Positions 44,010-53,154 are shown, numbered from the stretch's first letter. The stretch is DNA of 64,000 bases from Hyphomicrobiaceae bacterium (GCA_022844275.1 JALHMB010000002.1:62001-126000); one strand, 5' to 3'. The notes: generated by a model not told the origin, from the sequence alone. Made by a program: numbers and translations.

Positions 44010-45142
44010 AGGCGTTTCCTTTCCGATGTGCCGTACAACTCGGAAATCGTCTCCTCGGCAATCCCGAACGACGTCGATGCGCCGGTGCCGCTGGTGACGA
44101 TGACAATGCGGATATTGTCCGCCGGGCGGTCCGTCAACCGCCAGCGATCGGGCGCGGAAGCATACGTGCCGATCCAGCGCTCGGTCACTGTGCGGCCGGG
44201 GAGATCGAGCACGCGGTCGAACTCCTCAAGGATGATGTCGTCGATCTCCGAGGGCGCGAACGGATCCGGCGTTGCCGCGTAGTGATGGCTGTCACCGACG
44301 ACGAGAGAACCGTCGGCGGACTGTGTCACGATGAGATGCACGCCGTTCTCGCGCGCCGGCTTGAGCTCGGTATCGAGGCGCGCCTTGAGCGATGCCGCGG
44401 CCGGCAGCTCGGCATAACCGAGATAGCGGCCGAGCCCGAGGTCCGACATGACGGCGGTTTGGTGCCGCACTGGCGCCGCAGGGCGCACGCGCAGCATGTG
44501 CAGTTTGCAGCGCGTGACGTTGTAAGGCGCGAGGCGTTCGGGAAAGAGCGACGTGAAATCATCGCCCGGGCAGACGATAACCACCTCGGCTTCGATGGTG
44601 CCTTTCGACGTCTCGATCGTCGGCGGCGCAACGCCGAGAACTTGGGTCTGGCGTTTGAACTCGACGCCGAGTCGCTCGGCCAGGAAGGCGGCAACTTTCG
44701 GGATCGCGGTCCGCGACTCGACCCGCAAATCATGGGGACTGTAGAGCGCAGCGCGGACGGCATCCGCGCGGATGGAGGGTACTTTCTCTGCCGCCTGCGC
44801 TGCCGTGAGGCGGCGGCAGCCTTCGCCCATTTCCGTGGCGAGGAATGCATCGATCACGGCTTCGGATTCCGGCCAGCGCGCCGTCATCACGAGACCGCGC
44901 TGGAGGACATCGATGCCGGCAAGCGGCGCGATTTCCGCCCAGATGTCACGCGCCGTGCGGGCCATGTTCCAGCAGTCGCCCGCTCCCTGCCCGGTCACGG
45001 TGACAAAACCGAAATTGCGGATGGAGGCGCCATTCGCCTGGGCATCCCGGTCGATCACGACAACCTTTTTGCCGCGCCGCGCCGCTGCCAATGCATGGGC
45101 GAGGCCGACGATGCCGGCTCCGACAATGGCCAAATCGTACAT
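44006..45142 (-). CDS. FAD-dependent oxidoreductase of phosphonate clusters (TIGR03364 type)
   Basis: 378 residues, DAO-fold. FAD motif LAIVGAGIVGLAHALAAA at 4-21, then NGASIRNFGFVTVTGQ and a C-terminal GTGASTSFGIAEE. Members of this branch recur beside phosphonatase and phosphonate transporters and have been described as oxidising AEP or N-methyl-AEP to phosphonoacetaldehyde. With no PhnW in the window it is the best candidate for AEP deamination. The four-base overlap with phnX supports direct coupling. The exact amine is not readable from sequence. Confidence 0.82.
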   Translation of the reverse strand: MYDLAIVGAGIVGLAHALAAARRGKKVVVIDRDAQANGASIRNFGFVTVTGQGAGDCWNMARTARDIWAEIAPLAGIDVLQRGLVMTARWPESEAVIDAFLATEMGEGCRRLTAAQAAEKVPSIRADAVRAALYSPHDLRVESRTAIPKVAAFLAERLGVEFKRQTQVLGVAPPTIETSKGTIEAEVVIVCPGDDFTSLFPERLAPYNVTRCKLHMLRVRPAAPVRHQTAVMSDLGLGRYLGYAELPAAASLKARLDTELKPARENGVHLIVTQSADGSLVVGDSHHYAATPDPFAPSEIDDIILEEFDRVLDLPGRTVTERWIGTYASAPDRWRLTDRPADNIRIVIVTSGTGASTSFGIAEETISELYGTSERKRL

Positions 45143-45300
45143 GGGGAGACACTCTTGGAATGGCGTGGCGAATTGGTGTCACACTAGATCACGGCATTCC
45201 TGCCGACAATGGCTGCACGAGGAAGCGTGAGGAAGCGGATCGCGAGCACCGCATGATTGCCCAAAAATCGTGCGCACCGGGCCGTACGCGCCGCGATCGC

Positions 45301-46167
45301 TTACGCGGCAGCCGCAGACTTCCCGATGATGGCGTGGCGGAGGCTGGACGAAAGCCAGTCGATAATGGCGACCGCGGCGAGGATCAGCAGAATGAGGAAG
45401 GCCACGCGATCCCATTCGAAGGTGCGGATTTGCTCGACGAGGTGCATACCGATGCCGCCCGCGCCGACGATGCCGATGATCGTCGCAGAGCGCGTATTGG
45501 ACTCGAAGAAATAGAGTATCTGCGAAAGTATGACCGGCAGGACCTGCGGCAAAATACCGAAATGAATTTGTTGCAACCGGTTGCCGCCTGCAGCCGTGAT
45601 GCCCTCGACCGGCTTCTTGTCCGACGCCTCGATGGCCTCCGAGAAGAGTTTGCCGAACGTGCCGATGTCCGACGTCATGATCGCGAGGACACCGGCGAAC
45701 GGCCCGAGCCCGACGACGTTGATCCAGATCAGCGCCCAGATAAGCGTATCGACGCCGCGGACCGTGTCGAGCGAGCGCCGCGTCATAAACTGAACAATGC
45801 GCGCGGGGACGACGTTGCGGGCAGCAAGCAGGCCGAGCGGGAATGCCAGGACCGCCGCCAGCAGCGTGCCGAGGAAGGCAATGGCCACCGTCTCCGCGAG
45901 CGAGTGCAGATAGAGCAGCGCATTGGCCCACGAACCCGGCGTCGGCGGGAACATGAGCACGACGAGTCGACCGAGCTCGCTGAAGCCGGTTATGACCCGC
46001 CAGAGCGAGATGTCGAGATGCCAAAAGCCAATAACCACGAGCGCCAGGAGTGCAGCGGCGAGCAGGAACGTCCTAACGCGAGAGGAAGCCTGAGCCCTGA
46101 GCAGTTCGCGATAATTTGCGAATATCGTCGGATCAACCGCGACAACCAATTTGGTGCGCTCGCTCAT
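45301..46167 (-). CDS. phnE: Phosphonate ABC transporter permease PhnE
   Basis: 288 residues, start ATG at 46167 in a four-base overlap with the upstream phnE. Five to six membrane segments; the permease loop GGNRLQQIHFGILPQVLP and the SIIGIVGAGGIG-like block (ATIIGIVGAGGIGMHL) are typical of PhnE. Two adjacent phnE genes are common and are thought to form a heterodimeric channel. Followed by 158 bases before the FAD-oxidase gene. Confidence 0.93.
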   Translation of the reverse strand: MSERTKLVVAVDPTIFANYRELLRAQASSRVRTFLLAAALLALVVIGFWHLDISLWRVITGFSELGRLVVLMFPPTPGSWANALLYLHSLAETVAIAFLGTLLAAVLAFPLGLLAARNVVPARIVQFMTRRSLDTVRGVDTLIWALIWINVVGLGPFAGVLAIMTSDIGTFGKLFSEAIEASDKKPVEGITAAGGNRLQQIHFGILPQVLPVILSQILYFFESNTRSATIIGIVGAGGIGMHLVEQIRTFEWDRVAFLILLILAAVAIIDWLSSSLRHAIIGKSAAAA

Positions 46168-47075
46168 GTGCGCGATCCTTGACCGATGAGGTAGTGACGC
46201 AGGCGCTCCGTTCCTATGTCGATGATCATGACAGTGGCGATGATGAGCAGGAGCACGGCAGAAACGTCCGAATAGTAGAACTTGCGGATGTTCTCGATCA
46301 GCTCCTGGCCGATGCCACCAGCACCGACGAAGCCCATGACAGCGGCGCCGCGCACGTTAACCTCGAAGCGCAGAAGGCCATAACTCGCGAAGTTCGAGAG
46401 CACCTGCGGGACGACGGCCATATGCACGGTCTGCCACCACGTGGCCCCTGCTGCCAACACGCCCTCGACGGGCTTCATGTCGATGTTCTCGACGACTTCG
46501 GAATAGAGCTTGCCGAGGGCGCCCGCGGTATGGATCGCCAGCGCGAGGACGCCGGGGAGCGGGCCGAGGCCGAAGGCGACCACGAAGATAAGCGCGAAGA
46601 CGAGCTCCGGAACCGTGCGGCAGAACTCGAGAAAGCGGCGAACTAAGCCGCGAGACCAGGCATTGGTGTTGAGGTTGGCGCTCGCGAGAAAGCAGAGAAA
46701 GAATGCGCCGGCGAAGCCGAGTACCGTGCCGAGGTAGGCGATGAGCAATGTGTCGGCGAGAAGCAAGAGCCACTTCTTCCAGCCCCAGAACCACTCGGCG
46801 GGATCGCTCCAGACAGGGAGGCCGCTGTCGAGATAGAACAGTCGCCCGATGTAGTTGGTAAACCGGCCCAAGTTGGCGAAGAGCTTCGCCAGATCGATCT
46901 CAGCCACGCCCGACGCGACGATCGTCGCAAGGATCAGCGCTGCGAAGAAGTAAATCGTGCTCCGCCGTCGGGCCGCGTTGGCTCTCGCGTAGGCCGCGGT
47001 CAATGGCGCAAGCTGGTGCTCTGGAAGGCGCGGCAGGGCTAGATGCGGCGTGACGGCGTCGGTGGCGGATGTCAT
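46164..47075 (-). CDS. phnE: Phosphonate ABC transporter permease PhnE (paralogue)
   Basis: 303 residues. Membrane segments at about 42-60, 100-130, 150-178 and 245-283. Conserved ARTVPELVFALIF-like block (FCRTVPELVFALIF), KPVEGVLAAGATWWQTVHMAVVPQVL and MGFVGAGGIGQEL. It should pair with the second PhnE and PhnC. Preceded by a strong stem-loop after phnD. Confidence 0.93.
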   Translation of the reverse strand: MTSATDAVTPHLALPRLPEHQLAPLTAAYARANAARRRSTIYFFAALILATIVASGVAEIDLAKLFANLGRFTNYIGRLFYLDSGLPVWSDPAEWFWGWKKWLLLLADTLLIAYLGTVLGFAGAFFLCFLASANLNTNAWSRGLVRRFLEFCRTVPELVFALIFVVAFGLGPLPGVLALAIHTAGALGKLYSEVVENIDMKPVEGVLAAGATWWQTVHMAVVPQVLSNFASYGLLRFEVNVRGAAVMGFVGAGGIGQELIENIRKFYYSDVSAVLLLIIATVMIIDIGTERLRHYLIGQGSRT

Positions 47076-47129
47076 CGGGACAGCCTAGGGTGCGGGCGGG
47101 CAAGCATTTTCAGATTCATCACGGCAGAC

Positions 47130-47163
47130 GGCGGGCGCGAAGGCCGAAAGCCTCGCGCCCGCC
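47130..47163 (-). terminator. Stem-loop between phnD and phnE
   Basis: GGCGGGCGCG (47130-47139) and CGCGCCCGCC (47154-47163) pair perfectly, with a further AGGC/GCCT inner stem after one bulged A. About 14 pairs, the strongest hairpin I see in the window, 17 bases after the phnD stop on the minus strand. Confidence 0.6.
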
Positions 47164-47179
47164 GGTAGAGATCAGGGGT

Positions 47180-48109
47180 TTACGTGCCCGACTTCTTGCG
47201 CAGCGAGTCGACGAATTTGATGAGCTCGACGACCGGCTCGTATTCCTTGTGCTCCGTCGGCTGGAACGGCAGCTGCTTGCCGCCGTAGATGCCGTCGAAA
47301 ACCGCCTTGTCGTTCGTCGCGAGATTGAGAACCGCGTCGCGGATCTTGGCCTTGAGGTCGGCTGGGAGGCTCGACAGATAAGCCATCGGCGAGTTCACGA
47401 TTTGGTCGGACTTGAAGATGATGCGGAAGTTCTCGGCCTTGACGATGCCGCGGCTCGCCATGCGCAGGAGGTTCGACTCCTTCTCGTCGTTCCACCAGTT
47501 GAAGGCGGCGTCGCAGGTGCCCTGGTCGACGGCGATCACGGCGTTCTCGTGCGAGCCCGCGTACACGACCTTGCTGAAAAACTTATCCGGATCGATGCTC
47601 ATCTTGTTCATGGCAAAACGCGGGACGTTGTTGCCAGAGGTCGAGTTCGGATCGACGAGGCAAAGGTTCTTGCCCTCGAGATCCTCGAGCTTCTGATACG
47701 GCGAGTCGGCCTTTACATAGAGCACCGAGTAGTAGCCGCGCGTGCCGTCACTGCTGATCTCGATCGCGAACGGTTCGGTCTTCACGCCGGTCGTGTAGGC
47801 GCGGGCGTAGGACGCCGGGCCATACATCGCGATATGGATGTTCTCGGAGCGCTGGCCTTCGATCACGGCGGCGTAGTCATTGGCAATGCGCAGCGTGACC
47901 TTCGTGCCGAGCTGCCTGCTCAGGTACTCGGTGAAGGGCGTGTAGCGCGCCGTGGTGGCGGAAGCGTTTTCGGCGGGAATGATACCGAAGACGAGCTCGG
48001 GATACTTGGACTTCCAATCCTGCGCTTCGGCGGGTTTGGTGCCGAGCGCAAGCCCATTTGCAAGCGCAAGACCGGCGACGCCGGCGATGACAAGACGACG
48101 GTTCAACAT
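47180..48109 (-). CDS. phnD: Phosphate/phosphonate ABC transporter substrate-binding protein PhnD
   Basis: 309 residues from the ATG at 48109, which has AGAGGA upstream; the frame runs to a TTG at 48130. N-terminal RR plus hydrophobic stretch to about residue 28 (cleavage near AEAQD) is a signal peptide, perhaps Tat. The mature part has LVFGIIPAENASATTARYTPFTEYL, characteristic of PhnD, and VDPNSTSGNNVPRFAM. Binds phosphonates in the periplasm. Confidence 0.94.
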   Translation of the reverse strand: MLNRRLVIAGVAGLALANGLALGTKPAEAQDWKSKYPELVFGIIPAENASATTARYTPFTEYLSRQLGTKVTLRIANDYAAVIEGQRSENIHIAMYGPASYARAYTTGVKTEPFAIEISSDGTRGYYSVLYVKADSPYQKLEDLEGKNLCLVDPNSTSGNNVPRFAMNKMSIDPDKFFSKVVYAGSHENAVIAVDQGTCDAAFNWWNDEKESNLLRMASRGIVKAENFRIIFKSDQIVNSPMAYLSSLPADLKAKIRDAVLNLATNDKAVFDGIYGGKQLPFQPTEHKEYEPVVELIKFVDSLRKKSGT

Positions 48110-48198
48110 GACATCCTCTGTTCTGTTCAAGTGTGTTCACGGGGGGGCCGCACGTGATGACGCTGGCCTGCGGTCCCCGAACCGCGGCAGCGACCGGA

Positions 48199-49017
48199 TC
48201 AGGCAGCGGCTACCTGTCCGAGCGCAGGTACACCCTGCTTATTCTCGCTTCCTTCAGCGTCCGACGCGCCGAGAACGTCCTGGGCCTCGAGGCCGTAGAG
48301 CTGGCGCGCGACGTCGTCGGTGAGCGCTTCGGGCGCGGCGTCGAAGACGATCCGGCCCGATGCCATGCCGATCAGCCGGTCGCAGTAGGTGCGGGCCAGA
48401 TCGAGCGAGTGCAGATTGCAAAGGACGGTGATGCCGTAGTGCTTGTTGATGCGCAGCAGCGCATCCATGACAATCTTGGTATTGCGCGGGTCGAGCGAGG
48501 CGACGGGCTCGTCGGCGAGAATGATGTCGGGCTGCTGGACCATGGCGCGGGCAATCGCGACGCGTTGCTGCTGGCCGCCGGAGAGCTGCTCGGCGCGCTG
48601 TGCCGCAAGGGCGCCGATCTCAAACTGCTCGAGTGCCGAGAAGGCAATGGCCTTGTCGTTGTCGCTCCACGAACGGGTCATGGCGCGCCAGGTTGGCACT
48701 TCCGCGAGGCGGCCCGTCAGCACGTTTGTTAGGACATCGAGGCGGCCGACGAGGTTGAACTGCTGGAAGATCATCGCGGCGCGCGCGCGCCAGAGTCTCA
48801 GCTCGCGGCCCTTGAGGGACGTCACGTCGCGACCGTCGAAGACGATGCGTCCCTCGCTGGGGTCGACGAGGCGGTTGATCATGCGCAGAAGCGTGGACTT
48901 GCCGGCCCCCGAGCGGCCGATGACGCCTACAAAACCTCCGCGTGAAACCTCGAATGAGGCACCCGAGACCGCGGCAACCGAACCGAACCGCCGCGAGACA
49001 CCGTCGAGAACCAGCAT
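48199..49017 (-). CDS. phnC: Phosphonate ABC transporter ATP-binding protein PhnC
   Basis: 272 residues. Walker [33 protein letters not shown]-loop (a PhnC trademark), signature LSGGQQQR, Walker [13 protein letters not shown] and the NLHSLDLA H-loop. First gene of a six-gene minus-strand operon phnC-phnD-phnE-phnE-FAD oxidase-phnX. Divergent from the DUF1045 gene across 198 bases that should hold both promoters. Confidence 0.95.
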   Translation of the reverse strand: MLVLDGVSRRFGSVAAVSGASFEVSRGGFVGVIGRSGAGKSTLLRMINRLVDPSEGRIVFDGRDVTSLKGRELRLWRARAAMIFQQFNLVGRLDVLTNVLTGRLAEVPTWRAMTRSWSDNDKAIAFSALEQFEIGALAAQRAEQLSGGQQQRVAIARAMVQQPDIILADEPVASLDPRNTKIVMDALLRINKHYGITVLCNLHSLDLARTYCDRLIGMASGRIVFDAAPEALTDDVARQLYGLEAQDVLGASDAEGSENKQGVPALGQVAAA

Positions 49018-49172
49018 GGCACCTCTTAAATGTTACACTGCTCCATGCAAGCGACACCTAGTTCGCAGGTGCTACAATTGTGTGACGTTTTCCAGAGGGG
49101 TCGAACCCGGCGATTTGCGCGAGCACGGACGGCTGTCGATTAAAAAAATAGGCAGAAACGCCTGCGCGGCTT

Positions 49173-49190
49173 ATGTCACAAACCTGTTGC
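49173..49190 (+). promoter_or_regulatory. Weak PHO box-like repeat before DUF1045 gene
   Basis: ATGTCAC-AAAC-CTGTTGC: spacing is right and about 9 of 14 positions match. It lies 25 bases before the DUF1045 start and within the divergent region shared with phnC. Confidence 0.35.
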
Positions 49191-49215
49191 TGCCACGGAC
49201 TACTGCTCGGCTAGC

Positions 49216-49926
49216 ATGCGTTACGCGCTCTACTTCACTCCGGCACCCGATACGGGCCTCTGGCGCTTCGGATCGGGCGTGCTCGGATACGACAGTGCCA
49301 CGCGCGAGGCTGCCGCCTTTCCGGTGCACGCTCTATGGCATGAGCCGTGGTTCGAGCGCGCTCAGGAGACGCCGGCGCGCTACGGCTTTCATGCGACGTT
49401 AAAGGCACCCTTCGCGCTCGCGCCCGGCATCAGCGAGGACGTGCTTCTCGAACGTGCGGCGTCATTCAGCGCGGGCCGCGTGCCAATCTGTCTGCCAGCC
49501 CTGGAGGTCGCGTCGCTTGGTGATTTCGTTGCGTTGCGCCCGCTCGCCGAAGATGCCGAGTTGAACCGTCTGGCGGCCGCCTGTGTCAGGGACTTCGACG
49601 ACTTGCGGGCGCCGCTAAGCGCGGAAGATCGGGCGCGTCGACTGGCATCGGCACTCAAGCCCCGCCAGCATCGACATCTCGAAGATTGGGGCTATCCCTA
49701 CGTCTTCGAGGACTTCCGCTTTCATATGACGTTGACGGGGGCGCTGCCGAAGTCCCTTCAGCCGCGGGCGCTCGAAGTGCTGCGGACGCTCTATTATCGT
49801 ATCAGCGGTCCGGTCTGGATCGATGCCATTACGGTCTTGGCTCAGCCGACACGCGACAGCCGATTTGCGGTGGTCGAGCGTTTTGCGCTCAGAGCGTACG
49901 CTCCCGCGATCGACCTTGGTCTCTAG
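49216..49926 (+). CDS. DUF1045 phosphonate-operon protein, 2H phosphoesterase family
   Basis: 236 residues. Two H-x-T motifs define the 2H phosphoesterase fold: H59-A-T61 in YGFHATLKAP and H170-M-T172 in FHMTLTG. This family (TIGR03223) is always seen near C-P lyase genes and has no proven role. 2H enzymes hydrolyse cyclic phosphodiesters, and the C-P lyase product is a ribose 1,2-cyclic phosphate normally opened by PhnP, which is absent here. The stop codon shares the palindrome CTAG with the phnN stop on the other strand. Confidence 0.85.
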   Translation: MRYALYFTPAPDTGLWRFGSGVLGYDSATREAAAFPVHALWHEPWFERAQETPARYGFHATLKAPFALAPGISEDVLLERAASFSAGRVPICLPALEVASLGDFVALRPLAEDAELNRLAAACVRDFDDLRAPLSAEDRARRLASALKPRQHRHLEDWGYPYVFEDFRFHMTLTGALPKSLQPRALEVLRTLYYRISGPVWIDAITVLAQPTRDSRFAVVERFALRAYAPAIDLGL

Positions 49927-50522
49927 GCTTCTGCGGGCAGCGATCGCAGGAATTCGGTCAGTGCCTGCACGCCAAGTGCAAGCGGCCCGGAATTGTCGAT
50001 CACTATGTCCGCTTCGGCCGGATCGAAGCCCGGGACACTGCGCATGAGCCGGGCCTCCGCACTGGTAGCGCTTTCGCGTCCGCGCCCTGCCAGCCGTGCG
50101 GCCCGGACGTCGAGAGGGCATTCGATGAGGACGAAACTCACGCGAGCATAGCGCCGCCGCGCTATCTCGCCGATCGTGCGGGAGGCATTGACGACGACGG
50201 CCCGGCCTTCCGCGATCAAACCATCAATACTCGCAGGCACGCCGTAGCGCAGACCGTGAGCGGCCCACGTGAGAGCAAAGCGCCCCTCTTCGAGCGCGCG
50301 TGTGAACTCGATGTCGCTCAACGACGCGTGGCTCTCCGCGCTATTCTGCGGGCGTGTGACAGCGCGCTCAGGGAAGGCAAAGTTCATGTCCGCTGCGAGA
50401 GCTGCGCGCGCACCTGCGATCAGCGCATCCTTGCCGACGCCGCTCGCCCCGACGACCAGTACCAGGGTACCGGGTCCCAGCGGGTAAGCTGGCCCCTCGG
50501 TCGCCGTTGCGTCAGGAGACAC
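49923..50522 (-). CDS. phnN: Ribose 1,5-bisphosphokinase PhnN
   Basis: 199 residues from the GTG at 50522, chosen because GGGAGGG precedes it and it lies inside the phnM end; the longer open frame is all overlap. P-loop GASGVGKD at 25-32 and the guanylate-kinase-like AVTRPQNSAESHASLS block, then GLRYGVP and IVIDNSG. It phosphorylates ribose 1,5-bisphosphate to PRPP, the last step of the C-P lyase route. Last gene of the minus-strand C-P lyase operon. Confidence 0.93.
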   Translation of the reverse strand: MSPDATATEGPAYPLGPGTLVLVVGASGVGKDALIAGARAALAADMNFAFPERAVTRPQNSAESHASLSDIEFTRALEEGRFALTWAAHGLRYGVPASIDGLIAEGRAVVVNASRTIGEIARRRYARVSFVLIECPLDVRAARLAGRGRESATSAEARLMRSVPGFDPAEADIVIDNSGPLALGVQALTEFLRSLPAEA

Positions 50523-51651
50523 GGCGTCCCTCCCGATAGACGTCGCGGACAACGGGCAGGCCATCCACCACGCGCACGCGCACGAGATCAGCGCGTTTGC
50601 CGACCTCGATCGCGCCCCGGTCATGGAGGCCGGCAGCACGCGCCGGGTTGATGGTCACGGTGCGCAGGGCTTTGGCCAGACCGTAGCCCTCGATGAGCCG
50701 CGCGAGCTCGAAGGCACCGAGCAACAGGCTCGCCGGCACGTAGTCGGAGGAAAGGATGTCGAGATGGCCGTTGCGGGCAAGGGTCTCGGCGGCGATGTTC
50801 CCGGAGTGCGAACCGCCGCGCACGACATTCGGCGCGCCCATCATCACGTCGATCCCCGCCTCGTGGGAAAGGCGCGCAGCTTCCGCTGAAGTCGGGAACT
50901 CGGCGATGGCGACCTTGTCGCTGATCGACTCGTCGACGTGGGCCGGCGTCGCATCGTCATGGCTCGCCAGAACGATGCCGCGCTCGCGCGCAAGTGCGAC
51001 GAGGGCGCGGCGGTGTTTCGCGTAGTTCCTGGCGTGCGAGGCGTGCTTGGTCTCGATCAGCTTTTCGAGGTCGGCGGCCGTCCGCCCCGACTTGCCGCCG
51101 TAGTAGATGCGCCACGCGTCGAGACTGGTGAACTGTCGCGCGCCGGGCGTGTGATCCATCAGCGAGATCAGGTCGATACGCTGCGTGAGCGCCTTACGCG
51201 TATCATCGAGAACCTCGTCCGAGGTCACCTCGCACCTCACATGCACGCGATGGTCGGCCCGCAGCAGCCCCTCCGCCGCGGCCTGCATGATATAGCCGAT
51301 GACAAGCGAGATCTCGTTGACGACGGGGGAATAGTCGTCGTCCCGGCCGGCGCGGATGCAGTCGAACACGGTCGTGATGCCTGAAGCGGCGATCTGCGCA
51401 TCAAAGGCCAGGATCGCGGACCGCTCCGGCCAATGCACCTTGGGGCGCGGCCTGAGATGGGTCTCGAGGTGATCGGTGTGCAGCTCGATGAGGCCGGGAA
51501 TTACGAGATCGCCGGTGAGATCCATGCTGCCGCGCGGTGCCGCGCCGCGACCGATCTCAACGATGATGCCGTCGTTTGTGGCGACCCACCCCTCGACGAT
51601 CTCGTCGGGAAGGGCGAGCTTCGCATTGCCGAAAACAAGCTCGCGTGTCAT
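50512..51651 (-). CDS. phnM: Alpha-D-ribose 1-methylphosphonate 5-triphosphate diphosphatase PhnM
   Basis: 379 residues, amidohydrolase fold. Metal-site region IELHTDHLETHLRPR at 55-69, SLMDHTPGARQF in the middle, and ASHDDATPAHV near residue 236. The C-terminal NPARAAGLHDRGAIEVGKRADLVRV is typical. Removes pyrophosphate from the triphosphate made by PhnGHIL before C-P cleavage by PhnJ. Four-base overlap with phnL upstream. Confidence 0.96.
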   Translation of the reverse strand: MTRELVFGNAKLALPDEIVEGWVATNDGIIVEIGRGAAPRGSMDLTGDLVIPGLIELHTDHLETHLRPRPKVHWPERSAILAFDAQIAASGITTVFDCIRAGRDDDYSPVVNEISLVIGYIMQAAAEGLLRADHRVHVRCEVTSDEVLDDTRKALTQRIDLISLMDHTPGARQFTSLDAWRIYYGGKSGRTAADLEKLIETKHASHARNYAKHRRALVALARERGIVLASHDDATPAHVDESISDKVAIAEFPTSAEAARLSHEAGIDVMMGAPNVVRGGSHSGNIAAETLARNGHLDILSSDYVPASLLLGAFELARLIEGYGLAKALRTVTINPARAAGLHDRGAIEVGKRADLVRVRVVDGLPVVRDVYREGRRVS

Positions 51652-52364
51652 CTGCCGGGCGCCTCGGGTGCGAATTTCGCGACGTCGATCACGCGGTCGG
51701 CCACGCGATCCCGGACATCTTCATCGTGAAAGATGCCGAGGATTGCGGCGCCCGCGCGCTTACGGGCTTCGATCAGACCGACCACGGCGGCGCGGTTCGT
51801 CGCATCGAGCGAGGCCGTCGGCTCGTCGAGAAGGAGGATGGGACGCTCGGCGGCAAATCCGCGCGCGATATTGATACGCTGCTGCTCGCCACCTGAGAAC
51901 GTCGCGGGAGGCAGGCTCCACAACCGCTCAGGCACATTGAGCATGTCGAGAAGTGATGCCGCGCGGGTGCGCGCAGCAGTTTCGTCGAGCCCGCTCTCGC
52001 GAGCGCTCGCTGCGACGACGTCGAGGGCGCCGACGCGTGGAATGACGCGGAGAAATTGGCTGACGTATCCGATCGTGCTCTTGCGGAGCGACAGCACGGA
52101 GCGTGGCACAGCGCGCGCGATGTCGACCCAACCGGCAGGGCCATGGATATCAATGCGTCCGCCGTCGGCGCGATAGTTGCCGTAGATCATCTTGAGGATC
52201 GACGATTTACCCGTTCCCGATGGACCGCCGAGCACGACGCACTCGCCGCCTCTGACCTCGAACGAGACGCCTGCGACGACCGGAAGCCGCGCGCCGCCGC
52301 GCAGGTGCATCACGAATGTCTTGGCGACGGCATCGAGGCGGATCATGACGGGGTTCGCGGACAT
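51648..52364 (-). CDS. phnL: Phosphonate C-P lyase system protein PhnL
   Basis: 238 residues, ABC ATPase. Walker A LGGPSGTGKSSILK, YVSQFLRVIPRV Q-loop specific to PhnL, signature FSGGEQQRINIARG, Walker B LLLDEPTASLD and HDEDVRD in place of the usual H-loop. No membrane partner exists; PhnL binds the C-P lyase core complex with PhnK. Gap of four bases to phnK. Confidence 0.95.
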   Translation of the reverse strand: MSANPVMIRLDAVAKTFVMHLRGGARLPVVAGVSFEVRGGECVVLGGPSGTGKSSILKMIYGNYRADGGRIDIHGPAGWVDIARAVPRSVLSLRKSTIGYVSQFLRVIPRVGALDVVAASARESGLDETAARTRAASLLDMLNVPERLWSLPPATFSGGEQQRINIARGFAAERPILLLDEPTASLDATNRAAVVGLIEARKRAGAAILGIFHDEDVRDRVADRVIDVAKFAPEAPGR

Positions 52365-52368
52365 CGGA

Positions 52369-53154
52369 TCAGGCCTGCAGGATCGAGGCGACGAGGAGCT
52401 GCGTATAGGGTTCGCGCGGATCGTCGAGGACCTGATCGGTGAGACCGGTCTCGATCGCGCGGCCGTGGCGCATGACGACGATGCGGTGAGAGAGCAGGCG
52501 CGCGACGGCGAGGTCGTGCGTGACGATCACCGCGGCCAGGCCATAGTCGTTGACGAAGCCGCGAATGAGGTCGAGCAGACGCGCCTGCACGGAGACGTCG
52601 AGCCCGCCGGTCGGCTCGTCCATGAAGATGAGGCGCGGGCGCGTCACCATGTTCTTGGCGATCTGCAGACGCTGGCGCATGCCGCCGGAGAACGTGTCGG
52701 GCCGGTCGTCGATGCGATCGCGCGCGATCTCCACGCGCTCGAGCCAGCTCTCGGCTTCGGCGCGGATGCGCCCATAGTTGCGCCAGCCGACGGCCATCAA
52801 CCGCTCGCCGACATTGCCGCCGGCCGAGACGCCCATGCGCAGGCCGAGGCGCGCATCCTGGTGGACGAAGCCCCAGTCCGTGCGCAAGAGAAAGCGCCGC
52901 TCGGCCTCGCCGAGAGCAAAGAGATCGCGCGCCTCGCCGTCGCGCATCCGATAGCGGATGCTGCCGGAGTTCGGCAGGAGCTGAGTGGAGAGCAGTCCGA
53001 GCAGGGTGGATTTTCCCGACCCGGATTCGCCGACGACAGCGACGACTTCGCCCTCGTGGATCTCCAGCGAGACGTCCGCGCAGCCGAGGTGCGGACCGTA
53101 ATGCTTGGTGAGGCCTTCGGCGACGAGCAGCGGGTGGTCAGCAGGCGCGATCAT
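52369..53154 (-). CDS. phnK: Phosphonate C-P lyase system protein PhnK
   Basis: 261 residues from the ATG at 53154 (four-base overlap with phnJ); the upstream open frame is shadow of phnJ. Walker A VVGESGSGKSTLLG, the WGFVHQDARLGLRMGVSAGGN block that is peculiar to PhnK, signature FSGGMRQRLQIAKN, Walker B LIFMDEPTGGLD and VTHDLAVARL. Soluble ATPase that docks on PhnJ in the core complex. Confidence 0.95.
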   Translation of the reverse strand: MIAPADHPLLVAEGLTKHYGPHLGCADVSLEIHEGEVVAVVGESGSGKSTLLGLLSTQLLPNSGSIRYRMRDGEARDLFALGEAERRFLLRTDWGFVHQDARLGLRMGVSAGGNVGERLMAVGWRNYGRIRAEAESWLERVEIARDRIDDRPDTFSGGMRQRLQIAKNMVTRPRLIFMDEPTGGLDVSVQARLLDLIRGFVNDYGLAAVIVTHDLAVARLLSHRIVVMRHGRAIETGLTDQVLDDPREPYTQLLVASILQA

